Source: an uncultured Oscillospiraceae bacterium (GTDB taxonomy: Bacteria; Bacillota; Clostridia; Oscillospirales; Acutalibacteraceae). From it: 7,562 bases of DNA. The translations under genes were made by a program, and so were the position numbers. Positions within the stretch are counted from its first letter, which is position 1. The number at the start of each line of letters is the position of its first letter. The notes under the pieces are model-generated. The model made no database searches, was not told the DNA's origin, and saw only the letters and a program-made list of their open reading frames with translations. The stretch covers positions 1 to 7,562 of the forward strand of contig CAUGOD010000061.1 in the NCBI GenBank assembly GCA_959601025.1, written 5' to 3'. Below are positions 1 through 5,222 of this stretch, piece after piece.

Positions 1-340
1 CGCCGGGAAAATGCCGGCAGGCATTTTCGATTGCGCCGCCGGATAAGGCTGGCATAGAACCCGGTTGGGCGGCTGTGGCACATTAACAACGCCGGGAAAA
101 TGCCGGCAGGCATTTTCGATTGCGCCGCCGGATAAGGCTGGCATAGAACCCGGCTGGGCGGCTGTGGCACATTAACAACGCCGGGAAAATGCCGGCAGGC
201 ATTTTCGATTGCGCCGCCGGATAAGGCTGGCATAGAACCCGGCTGGGCGGCTGTGGCACATTAACAACGCCGGGAAAATGCCGGCAGGCATTTTCGATTG
301 CGCCGCCGGATAAGGCTGGCATAGAACCCGGCTGGGCGGC
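1..340. repeat. 89-bp tandem repeat array, 3 full copies plus 73 bp of a fourth
   Basis: Copies start at 1, 90, 179 and 268, each with CGCCGGGAAAATGCC. Copies 2 and 3 are identical. Copy 1 differs from them by one base, T at 65 where the others have C. The fourth copy matches for 73 bp and diverges at 341. Each unit holds an inverted repeat, GAAAATGCC / GGCATTTTC, with a 4-base loop GGCA (7-28, 96-117, 185-206, 274-295). The unit also has GCCGGG near its start and CCCGGC near base 60, which could close a larger fold; copy 1 loses that pairing through its T. The unit length is not a multiple of three, so reading frame shifts between copies and a coding role is unlikely. There are no variable spacers, so this is not CRISPR. 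The near identity suggests recent expansion. The left end may be cut by the window edge. Confidence 0.95.
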
Positions 341-342
341 GC

Positions 343-348
343 TATATT
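343..348 (+). promoter_or_regulatory. possible -10 box for the helicase gene
   Basis: TATATT matches the sigma-A -10 consensus at five of six positions. It sits just past the end of the repeat array and would place the transcription start near 355, upstream of the palindrome and the ribosome binding site. No convincing -35 box lies 16-18 bp upstream, where the sequence belongs to the fourth repeat copy. This is a weak call. Confidence 0.2.
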
Positions 349-363
349 CATGAACTGCCTTGA

Positions 364-383
364 CGGTTATTCCGGAATAACCG
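364..383. promoter_or_regulatory. perfect 20-bp palindrome in the helicase leader
   Basis: CGGTTATTCCGGAATAACCG equals its own reverse complement over all 20 bases, and the symmetry stops at 363/384. It ends 7 bp before the ribosome binding site of the helicase-nuclease gene. As DNA it could be an operator for a dimeric repressor. As RNA, an unlooped perfect palindrome would fold only with a few central bases unpaired. It falls inside the reading frame opened by an ATG at 350, but if translation starts at 407 it is non-coding leader, which fits a regulatory role. Confidence 0.5.
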
Positions 384-390
384 AAGCGGG

Positions 391-399
391 AAAGGGGAG
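391..399 (+). promoter_or_regulatory. ribosome binding site that decides the helicase start
   Basis: AAAGGGGAG lies 7 bp before the in-frame GTG at 407. The alternative in-frame ATG at 350 has no purine-rich Shine-Dalgarno sequence before it, only the end of the repeat array. This supports GTG 407 as the start. Confidence 0.75.
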
Positions 400-406
400 A
401 ACCTGC

Positions 407-2818
407 GTGGAACTGCCGAAAAATGTCCGGCTGTCCGTACGGCGGCTGGTGGAATTTGTGCTCCGGGGCGGCAGCATCGACAACCGCTCCGGCGGGATGG
501 AACGCGCGCAGGAAGGCTCCCGCATTCACCGCCGGATACAGAAGGAGAGCGGCGAAAGCTACCAGTCCGAGGTGTTTTTCACCCATACCGAAAGCTATGA
601 GGACATTACCTTTACCATAGAAGGGCGCGCCGACGGAGTGATCGTCGGGGAAGAAACGGTGAAGATCGACGAGATCAAAAGCACCCGCCTTCCGCTCGAT
701 TCCATCGGGGAGGATTTCAACCGGCTTCACTGGGCGCAGGCGAAGTGCTACGCCTATTTTTATGCGGTCCAAAACGGGCAGGAGGCCATGTCTGTCCAGC
801 TCACCTATGTACATGTCGGCGAAGAGGAAGCGTCCGGCGAGATTAAGCGGTTCGAACGGCTTTTTACACGGGACGAGCTGCGCGCCGCTTTTGTCGACCT
901 GATGGCGCGATACAAAAGGTGGGCGGATTTTACCTGCGAATGGGCGGCCGCACGGACGGCCTCCATTCGGGCGCTGCCCTTTCCATTTGAGAAGTATCGG
1001 CCCGGACAGCGTTCGCTCGCCGTCACCGCCTATCGCACCATTGTAGAGGAGGGAATCGCCTTCTGCCAGGCGCCCACGGGCATCGGCAAAACAATTTCTA
1101 CTCTTTTTCCCGCCGTCAAGGCGATGGGAGAGGGCTATCTGGAACGAATCTTCTACCTCACGGCCAAGACCATCACCCGTCAGGTGGCGGAGGAAGCGTT
1201 CACCCATATGCGGGCGCAGGGGCTTCGCTTCAAAACGGTGACGCTGACCGCCAAGGACAAAATCTGTTTTCTGGACGAGCGCGCCTGCGATCCGGAGCAC
1301 TGCCCCTATGCCGACGGATACTACGACCGGGTGAACGATGTGGTCTACGACTTGCTTCAGAAGGAGGAGCACCTGACACGGGAGGTCATCGAGCGGGCCG
1401 GCAGAGAGCATCGTCTCTGTCCCCATGAGCTTTCGCTGGATCTGTCGCTCTGGTGTGACGGCGTTATTTGCGATTATAATTACCTGTTCGACCCGATGAT
1501 GTACCTCAAGCGCTTTTTTTCGGACGGCCGCGGCGACTATGCGTTTCTGGTGGACGAGGCCCACAATCTGGTGGACAGGGCGCGGGAAATGTACTCCGCC
1601 TCGCTGGAGAAGGCGATGTTTTCCGAACTGAAACGGCGGGTGTCGTCCGAGGATTCCCACATGGCCAAAGCGCTTGGAGAGGCGGACGACCAGTTCGCGG
1701 TGCTGCGGGAGCAGTGCGCGGACAAGCGGTATGTGGAACAGCTTCTTCCGCCGGATGATCTGGGCCGGGCGCTTGTCCGCTTCACCGAGCAGTGCGAGCG
1801 TTTTTTCAAACAGCATGCCGATTCGCCGGATATACCCGATTTGATGGACCTCTATTTCGCCGTGCTGCTGTATCTGAAGATTCTCGAGCTGTACGACGAG
1901 CGCTACCTCACTGTGGTGGAGACCTGGGGAAACGACGTGACTGTGAAGCTCTGTTGCCTGGATCCTTCCGGCCTGCTGCGTATGGCGATGGACCGGGGAA
2001 GGGCGACGGTGCTTTTTTCCGCTACCCTGACCCCTCTGGATTATTTTTCTTCGGTTCTGGGCGGGGACGAAGAATCCCGCCGGATCGCGCTGCCCTCGCC
2101 CTTTGAGCGGGACCATCTCAAGCTGTTGATCGCCGACCGGGTCAGCACTCGTTACAGGGACAGGGAGGCCAGCCGGCGGCCAATCGCCGAGCTGATCGCC
2201 CGGATGGCGGAAGCAAAAACCGGGAATTACCTGGTGTATTTTCCTTCCTACCAGTACATGAACGACGTGTACGAGGTGTTTCGGAAACGCTGCCCGGCGA
2301 TGGAAACCCTCCTCCAGCACAGCGGGATGAGCGAACGGGAGCGGGAGGAGTTTCTAGCCCGGTTCGATCAGGCGAATGGGGAGACCCTGGTCGGCTTCTG
2401 TGTGCTGGGCGGGATTTATTCGGAGGGGATTGATCTGAAGGGAGATCGTCTGATTGGTACGGCGGTGGTGGGGGTTGGCCTTCCACAGATCGGAAAGGAA
2501 CAGGACCGCATTCGGGACTATTATAACCGGAACGGCGGTACGGGCTATGCCTACGCTTACCAATACCCCGGCATGAATAAGGTGCTTCAGGCGGCAGGGC
2601 GGGTGATCCGCGGGGAGCAGGATCGAGGCGTGGTGCTCCTGATCGACGACCGGTTCAATACGCCGTCCTATCTGAATCTGTTCCCCTTGCACTGGCGGGG
2701 ATGCCGGCTCATCCGTACCCCCGAAGCGCTGGAGCGGGAGATTCGGACGTTCTGGCGGGATACGGCCCCGGCATTGCCGAAGCCGTCGGCGGTTACGTCC
2801 CAAGCGGTCCGCGCCTGA
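407..2818 (+). CDS. Cas4/RecB-like nuclease fused to DinG/Rad3-type iron-sulfur DNA helicase
   Basis: The 803-residue protein (GTG start at 407; an ATG at 350 would add 19 residues over the palindrome) joins two enzymes. The N-terminal part has the RecB/Cas4-type PD-(D/E)XK nuclease motifs in order: H41, GRADG at 73-77, DEIK at 88-91 (metal-binding acid and catalytic lysine) and QAKCY at 111-115 (QxxxY). The rest is a superfamily 2 helicase: Walker A APTGIGKT at 222-229, four cysteines suited to an XPD-like 4Fe-4S cluster (C287, C294, C299, C338), DEAH at 383-386, SAT at 538-540, and motif VI QAAGRVIR at 728-735. DinG/XPD relatives unwind DNA 5'-3', often at damage or unusual structures; an attached nuclease suggests cutting coupled to unwinding in repair. 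All key residues are present. No phage, CRISPR or restriction genes lie nearby. The phosphatase gene follows after 33 bp on the same strand. The family call is firm; the cellular role is inferred. Confidence 0.92.
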   Translation: MELPKNVRLSVRRLVEFVLRGGSIDNRSGGMERAQEGSRIHRRIQKESGESYQSEVFFTHTESYEDITFTIEGRADGVIVGEETVKIDEIKSTRLPLDSIGEDFNRLHWAQAKCYAYFYAVQNGQEAMSVQLTYVHVGEEEASGEIKRFERLFTRDELRAAFVDLMARYKRWADFTCEWAAARTASIRALPFPFEKYRPGQRSLAVTAYRTIVEEGIAFCQAPTGIGKTISTLFPAVKAMGEGYLERIFYLTAKTITRQVAEEAFTHMRAQGLRFKTVTLTAKDKICFLDERACDPEHCPYADGYYDRVNDVVYDLLQKEEHLTREVIERAGREHRLCPHELSLDLSLWCDGVICDYNYLFDPMMYLKRFFSDGRGDYAFLVDEAHNLVDRAREMYSASLEKAMFSELKRRVSSEDSHMAKALGEADDQFAVLREQCADKRYVEQLLPPDDLGRALVRFTEQCERFFKQHADSPDIPDLMDLYFAVLLYLKILELYDERYLTVVETWGNDVTVKLCCLDPSGLLRMAMDRGRATVLFSATLTPLDYFSSVLGGDEESRRIALPSPFERDHLKLLIADRVSTRYRDREASRRPIAELIARMAEAKTGNYLVYFPSYQYMNDVYEVFRKRCPAMETLLQHSGMSEREREEFLARFDQANGETLVGFCVLGGIYSEGIDLKGDRLIGTAVVGVGLPQIGKEQDRIRDYYNRNGGTGYAYAYQYPGMNKVLQAAGRVIRGEQDRGVVLLIDDRFNTPSYLNLFPLHWRGCRLIRTPEALEREIRTFWRDTAPALPKPSAVTSQAVRA

Positions 2819-2851
2819 GAGTCCCAACATCGACAGAAAGGAAATCAAGCT

Positions 2852-3601
2852 ATGAAAACGGCAGGACAGAATGCCAACCGGCCCTTACCACTGGACGGCG
2901 CATGGAATGTCCGGGAGCTGGGAGGCTACCGAACGGCGGACGGACGGATCACCCGCTCCGGCGTTTTCTTCCGGGCGGACGGGACCAGCGAGCTTTCCCC
3001 ACAGGATGTAAAGACGCTGCGTTCCCTCGGGGTGACGCTGACAGCCGATCTCCGTTCGCCGGAGGAGGTGACGCAGCGTCCTTCCCGGCTTGCGGACTGC
3101 GAGGGGATGCGCTATGAAAATGTGGTGATGTTCGACGGAATGCAGTCCGCCATGTTTCAGGGAACGCTGCCGGAAACCATGGGAGAGCTGTACACCGCGC
3201 TTCTGGACGGCGCGAAGCCGCAGTTTGCCCGCCTTTTCCGCCTGTTTCTGGAGAATTCCGGCGCGTCCCTGTTCCACTGTACGGCTGGGAAGGATCGCAC
3301 CGGCGTGACGGCGATGCTGCTTTTGTCGCTGGCCGGGGTGCCAGAGGAAACGATCGTGGCGGATTACGCGGCAAGCGAGGAAAATCTGCGGGAACAGGCG
3401 GCGCGGCAGAAGGCGCAGTTCGCCGCGATGGGGGTGAAGATTCCTCCGCATGTTTTCGGCTCCCAGCCGCGGGATATGAAGACGGCGCTCGCTCATCTGA
3501 ACTCCCGGTATGGCGGCGCGGCGTCGTATCTGCGACTCTGCGGTCTGCGGGAGGAGGAGCTGGCCGCGCTGAGGGAGCGGCTTGTCGCTGATTGCGCCTG
3601 A
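2852..3601 (+). CDS. tyrosine/lipid phosphatase, CX5R type (Y_phosphatase3-like)
   Basis: The 249-residue protein has the cysteine phosphatase P-loop HCTAGKDRT at 142-150, with nucleophile C143 and phosphate-binding R149. The N-terminal part carries the family's usual blocks: NVRELGGY at 19-26, RSGVFFRAD at 35-43 and ADLRSPEE at 65-72. The lysine-aspartate pair inside the loop (K147, D148) is typical of the MptpB/LipA group, some of which act on phosphoinositides as well as phosphotyrosine; substrate here cannot be read from sequence. No signal peptide or membrane segment is seen, so it is probably cytoplasmic. The ATG at 2852 follows AAGGAAA (2838-2844) at good spacing, and length is normal for the family. 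It lies 33 bp after the helicase gene with no terminator between, so the two are likely co-transcribed. A weak terminator-like hairpin overlaps its stop codon. Confidence 0.9.
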   Translation: MKTAGQNANRPLPLDGAWNVRELGGYRTADGRITRSGVFFRADGTSELSPQDVKTLRSLGVTLTADLRSPEEVTQRPSRLADCEGMRYENVVMFDGMQSAMFQGTLPETMGELYTALLDGAKPQFARLFRLFLENSGASLFHCTAGKDRTGVTAMLLLSLAGVPEETIVADYAASEENLREQAARQKAQFAAMGVKIPPHVFGSQPRDMKTALAHLNSRYGGAASYLRLCGLREEELAALRERLVADCA

Positions 3602-3618
3602 GCAGGCGAGTGGTTTTT
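3595..3618 (+). terminator. weak intrinsic terminator after the phosphatase gene
   Basis: CGCCTG (3595-3600) and CAGGCG (3603-3608) are exact inverted repeats, giving a 5-bp GC-rich stem with a 4-base loop that overlaps the TGA stop at 3599-3601. Five Ts follow at 3614-3618. The stem is short and AGTGG separates it from the T-run, so termination may be partial. Confidence 0.4.
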
Positions 3619-3765
3619 CGCTTCATTTTTACTGACTCTGTAATGGCAGGAGGGAGGCTGGAGGAGATTCCATGTCGGAGAATACTGTTATTTCGGCGGT
3701 CAATGACAAATGAAAGGGTATTGGTGTATTGGTCTAAGTTTCATACAGGTGTCCATTGTCGTAGG

Positions 3766-3774
3766 TGGGATAAT
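3766..3774 (+). promoter_or_regulatory. possible extended -10 promoter for the VOC gene
   Basis: TGGGATAAT fits the extended -10 pattern TGnTATAAT with one mismatch in the hexamer. It would start transcription near 3781, about 10 bases before the Shine-Dalgarno sequence at 3791. No good -35 box is present, as extended -10 promoters allow. It would give the VOC gene its own promoter after the weak terminator upstream. Confidence 0.35.
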
Positions 3775-3803
3775 GTCTAATTGCAATTTGAAGGGAAGAT
3801 AAT

Positions 3804-3815
3804 ATGTTAAAATAA
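3804..3815 (+). other. 3-codon ORF with strong RBS just before the VOC gene
   Basis: AAGGGAAG (3791-3798) lies 5 bases before ATG 3804, which reads ATG TTA AAA TAA (Met-Leu-Lys-stop). The VOC ATG at 3818 comes two bases after that stop and in another frame. Either the short ORF delivers ribosomes to the VOC start by reinitiation, or ATG 3804 is the original VOC start (Met-Leu-Lys-Ile-Met-Gln-Val style) and a small indel in the A/T-rich run has put it out of frame. Confidence 0.4.
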
Positions 3816-3817
3816 TA

Positions 3818-4168
3818 ATGCAAGTATATGTAAAGGGAAGCGTTGAAGCAGTGGAACTTTATCAAAAAGCTTTTAACGCTGAAATTCTCGGCTTATATCC
3901 TGATGATAATGGTGGATATATGCATTCTGAATTAAATGCTTATGGCCAAATATTAGCGGTGTCTGAGAACACAGAAAATCTTGTGATAGGAAATACCATG
4001 CAGTTTTGTTTGCATTTTGGAGATGGAGGAGAGATTCATGTCAAAAAAGCGTATGAAGTCTTAAAAGAAGGAGCAGCTATTAAAGTTCCTATCGGGCCAT
4101 GTGATTATAGCCCATGTATGTTTTCTTTAATTGATAAGTTTGGCGTATACTGGTGCCTTTTTGTTTAG
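3818..4168 (+). CDS. VOC/glyoxalase-superfamily protein (PhnB-like)
   Basis: The 116-residue protein resembles the short VOC-fold proteins related to PhnB and glyoxalase. Visible family features are a beta strand then helix at the start (QVYVKGSVEAVELYQKAF, 2-19), the HSELNAYGQILAVSE block at 36-50, and the closing DKFGVYWCLFV at 106-116. VOC proteins are usually metal-dependent lyases, isomerases, dioxygenases or drug-binding proteins, acting as dimers in the cytoplasm. The substrate of this one cannot be told. H36 and E38 could be metal ligands, but I am not sure the site is complete. Many homologues start a few residues earlier, so ATG 3818, which lacks a well-spaced ribosome binding site of its own, may follow a frameshift. 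The gene is clearly AT-rich with A/T-ending codons, unlike the GC-rich genes on both sides, which suggests transfer from elsewhere. Confidence 0.75.
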   Translation: MQVYVKGSVEAVELYQKAFNAEILGLYPDDNGGYMHSELNAYGQILAVSENTENLVIGNTMQFCLHFGDGGEIHVKKAYEVLKEGAAIKVPIGPCDYSPCMFSLIDKFGVYWCLFV

Positions 4169-4261
4169 ATTATCATAATGAAATGGTGCCCAACTTTACA
4201 AAACCAGCTTATGCTTATAAGACGATAAGACGATTTTCGCATTCATAATTAATAAGAATAG

Positions 4262-4435
4262 GAGCTGGCAGGACGAAGCGGCGAAGGTACAGCAGAAAGT
4301 GAAAAATATTTTGTCGGCGGTCAACCGGTGGAAAAAGACGTGTTTGAAGCCTGGAAAAAGGAGAATCTCATAGGAGACGCCGACTGGATTTTACCCTCAA
4401 ATAGCCGATGGAATGGGCTGCAGACAGGAATAGCC
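4262..4435 (+). pseudogene. possible 3' remnant of an unrecognised gene
   Basis: The frame opens right after a TAG at 4259-4261 and reads smoothly as a soluble, charged peptide, including EKYFVGGQPVEKDVFEAWKK and then GDADWILPSN. The only start codon candidate is GTG 4328, with no ribosome binding site, so a complete gene is unlikely. The frame stays open to 4510, but from 4436 it runs through the terminator hairpin, so that part is not credible as protein. It lies at the point where AT-rich sequence gives way to moderate GC. It could be the tail of a gene cut by insertion of the VOC segment, or a chance open frame. I do not recognise the family. Confidence 0.3.
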
Positions 4436-4476
4436 AAAAGTCCCCTGCTGGTCTTTTGGCCAACAGGGGACTTTTT
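4436..4476. terminator. bidirectional intrinsic terminator
   Basis: AAAAGTCCCCTG (4436-4447) and CAGGGGACTTTT (4464-4475) are perfect 12-bp inverted repeats around a 16-base loop. On the plus strand the run ends TTTTT (4472-4476). On the minus strand the stem is followed by the complement of the AAAA at 4436-4439, giving TTTT. It lies between converging genes, 90 bp beyond the stop of V-type ATPase subunit D, so it probably ends the ATPase transcript and blocks read-through from the left. A second inverted repeat, GCCAAAAG (4433-4440) / CTTTTGGC (4453-4460), overlaps and excludes the terminator stem. Confidence 0.85.
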
Positions 4477-4565
4477 GACATTTTATAAGCTAAACAGATC
4501 CGACCGATGAAACCAGTCCGTTTGCTTGGAAGCTCATCAACTCTTTTACCGGTATGCTTTTCCCA

Positions 4566-5219
4566 TTAGAGCGCTGAGGCGGTTTCCCGCTCCTCTTCTG
4601 CGGCGAGGAGTTCCTTCACCTTCATCAGGCGGGTAATATTCCCCCGCTCGTTGTCCTCCAGCTTCATGGTAATGGTGCGAATGGCTTCCTCCATCTCCGG
4701 GATCATGACGTGCTCGAGCGCGTTGACCCGCCGCCGGGTCTTCTCGATTTCGTCCGCCAGCATATCACAGGTTTTTTCGATCTCCGCCAGCTCGATCAGG
4801 GCGGGAAGAAGGGCGGAGAGGGAGAGTACCGCTCCGTCCAGCTCACCGGAGGTAAAGGCGAAGCCGTAGGGCAGATCGGTCCCGCCGTCGGTTTCGGTCA
4901 GGGTCAGGGAGGGAACCTCCACGCTCATGATGTTTTTCACGCCTGCCCGAACCGAAGAGGGACGGGCGGGCACCAGCAGCGCTTCGGCAACCGCTTCCTC
5001 GCCCATCCGGGCGGCGGCGACTGAAAATTCCCTCATCGCGCCGGAAAGGGCGGCTTCCACCTGCTCCCGCAGCTCGCGGTTACGGCGGATATGGGCCATG
5101 AACTGCCGCGCCATCTCGTCTTGTTTGTCTTTAAGGAGCTTATGCCCCCGCACGGCGGTTTTCAGCCGCTTTTTCAGGCGGCTGAGCTCCATTCGGGTGG
5201 GATTGACACGAATGGCCAT
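4566..5219 (-). CDS. ntpD: V-type ATP synthase/ATPase subunit D
   Basis: Subunit D is the coiled-coil central shaft of the V1 sector; it turns inside the A3B3 ring and links it to the membrane ring. The 217-residue length is normal. The N-terminal helix carries the family block NPTRMELSRLKKRL (6-19) followed by GHKLLKDKQDEM (25-36), and the C-terminal helix has RRVNALEHVMIP (163-174). The termini are helical and charged, as expected for the antiparallel coiled coil. ATG 5219 is preceded by AGGAGG (complement of 5227-5232), which sits inside the last codons of subunit B. Only three bases separate B's stop from this start, so the two are translationally coupled. It is the last gene of the ATPase operon, followed by the hairpin terminator at 4436-4476. 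Confidence 0.96.
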   Translation of the reverse strand: MAIRVNPTRMELSRLKKRLKTAVRGHKLLKDKQDEMARQFMAHIRRNRELREQVEAALSGAMREFSVAAARMGEEAVAEALLVPARPSSVRAGVKNIMSVEVPSLTLTETDGGTDLPYGFAFTSGELDGAVLSLSALLPALIELAEIEKTCDMLADEIEKTRRRVNALEHVMIPEMEEAIRTITMKLEDNERGNITRLMKVKELLAAEEERETASAL

Positions 5220-5222
5220 CGG

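Larger units (their letters stand above)
4169..4565. other. intergenic region between convergent genes
   Basis: No intact gene is convincing in these 397 bases. Positions 4169-4261 continue the AT-rich composition of the VOC segment and hold only small repeats, such as CTTAT/ATAAG around a 4-base loop near 4209-4222 and GACGATAAGACGAT nearby. Composition rises again from about 4262, where an open stretch with protein-like codons begins. A strong hairpin terminator lies at 4436-4476. Positions 4477-4565 show nothing recognisable and would be the 3' leader-out of the V-type ATPase transcript. Confidence 0.6.

Noticed and set aside
31..50. Similarity of CCGGATAAGGC in the repeat to enterobacterial REP sequences
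   Set aside because: The shared stretch is short, the rest of the unit does not match the REP pattern, and the gene content is firmicute, so the likeness is probably chance.
1..340. CRISPR array
   Set aside because: The whole 89-bp unit repeats without variable spacers, and no cas genes are near. The Cas4-like domain in the helicase is a general RecB-family nuclease domain and not evidence of CRISPR.
350..406. ATG 350 as the helicase start
   Set aside because: It has no ribosome binding site, sits at the end of the repeat array and would translate the palindrome and the AAAGGGGAG motif; GTG 407 has an ideal ribosome binding site.
83..2320. Long minus-strand open frame (745 residues) opposite the helicase gene
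   Set aside because: It is antisense to a gene with complete family motifs, its sequence is low-complexity and rich in R, H, P and G, it has no recognisable domain, and it runs through the frame-shifting tandem repeats.
3592..3780. 62-codon plus-strand open frame between the phosphatase and VOC genes
   Set aside because: It starts inside the phosphatase gene without a ribosome binding site, crosses the terminator-like hairpin and a sharp composition change, and resembles no protein I know.
4475..4489. TTGACA followed by TATAAG as a promoter
   Set aside because: The two boxes are only three bases apart, far from the 16-18 bp needed, and the TTGACA overlaps the terminator T-run.
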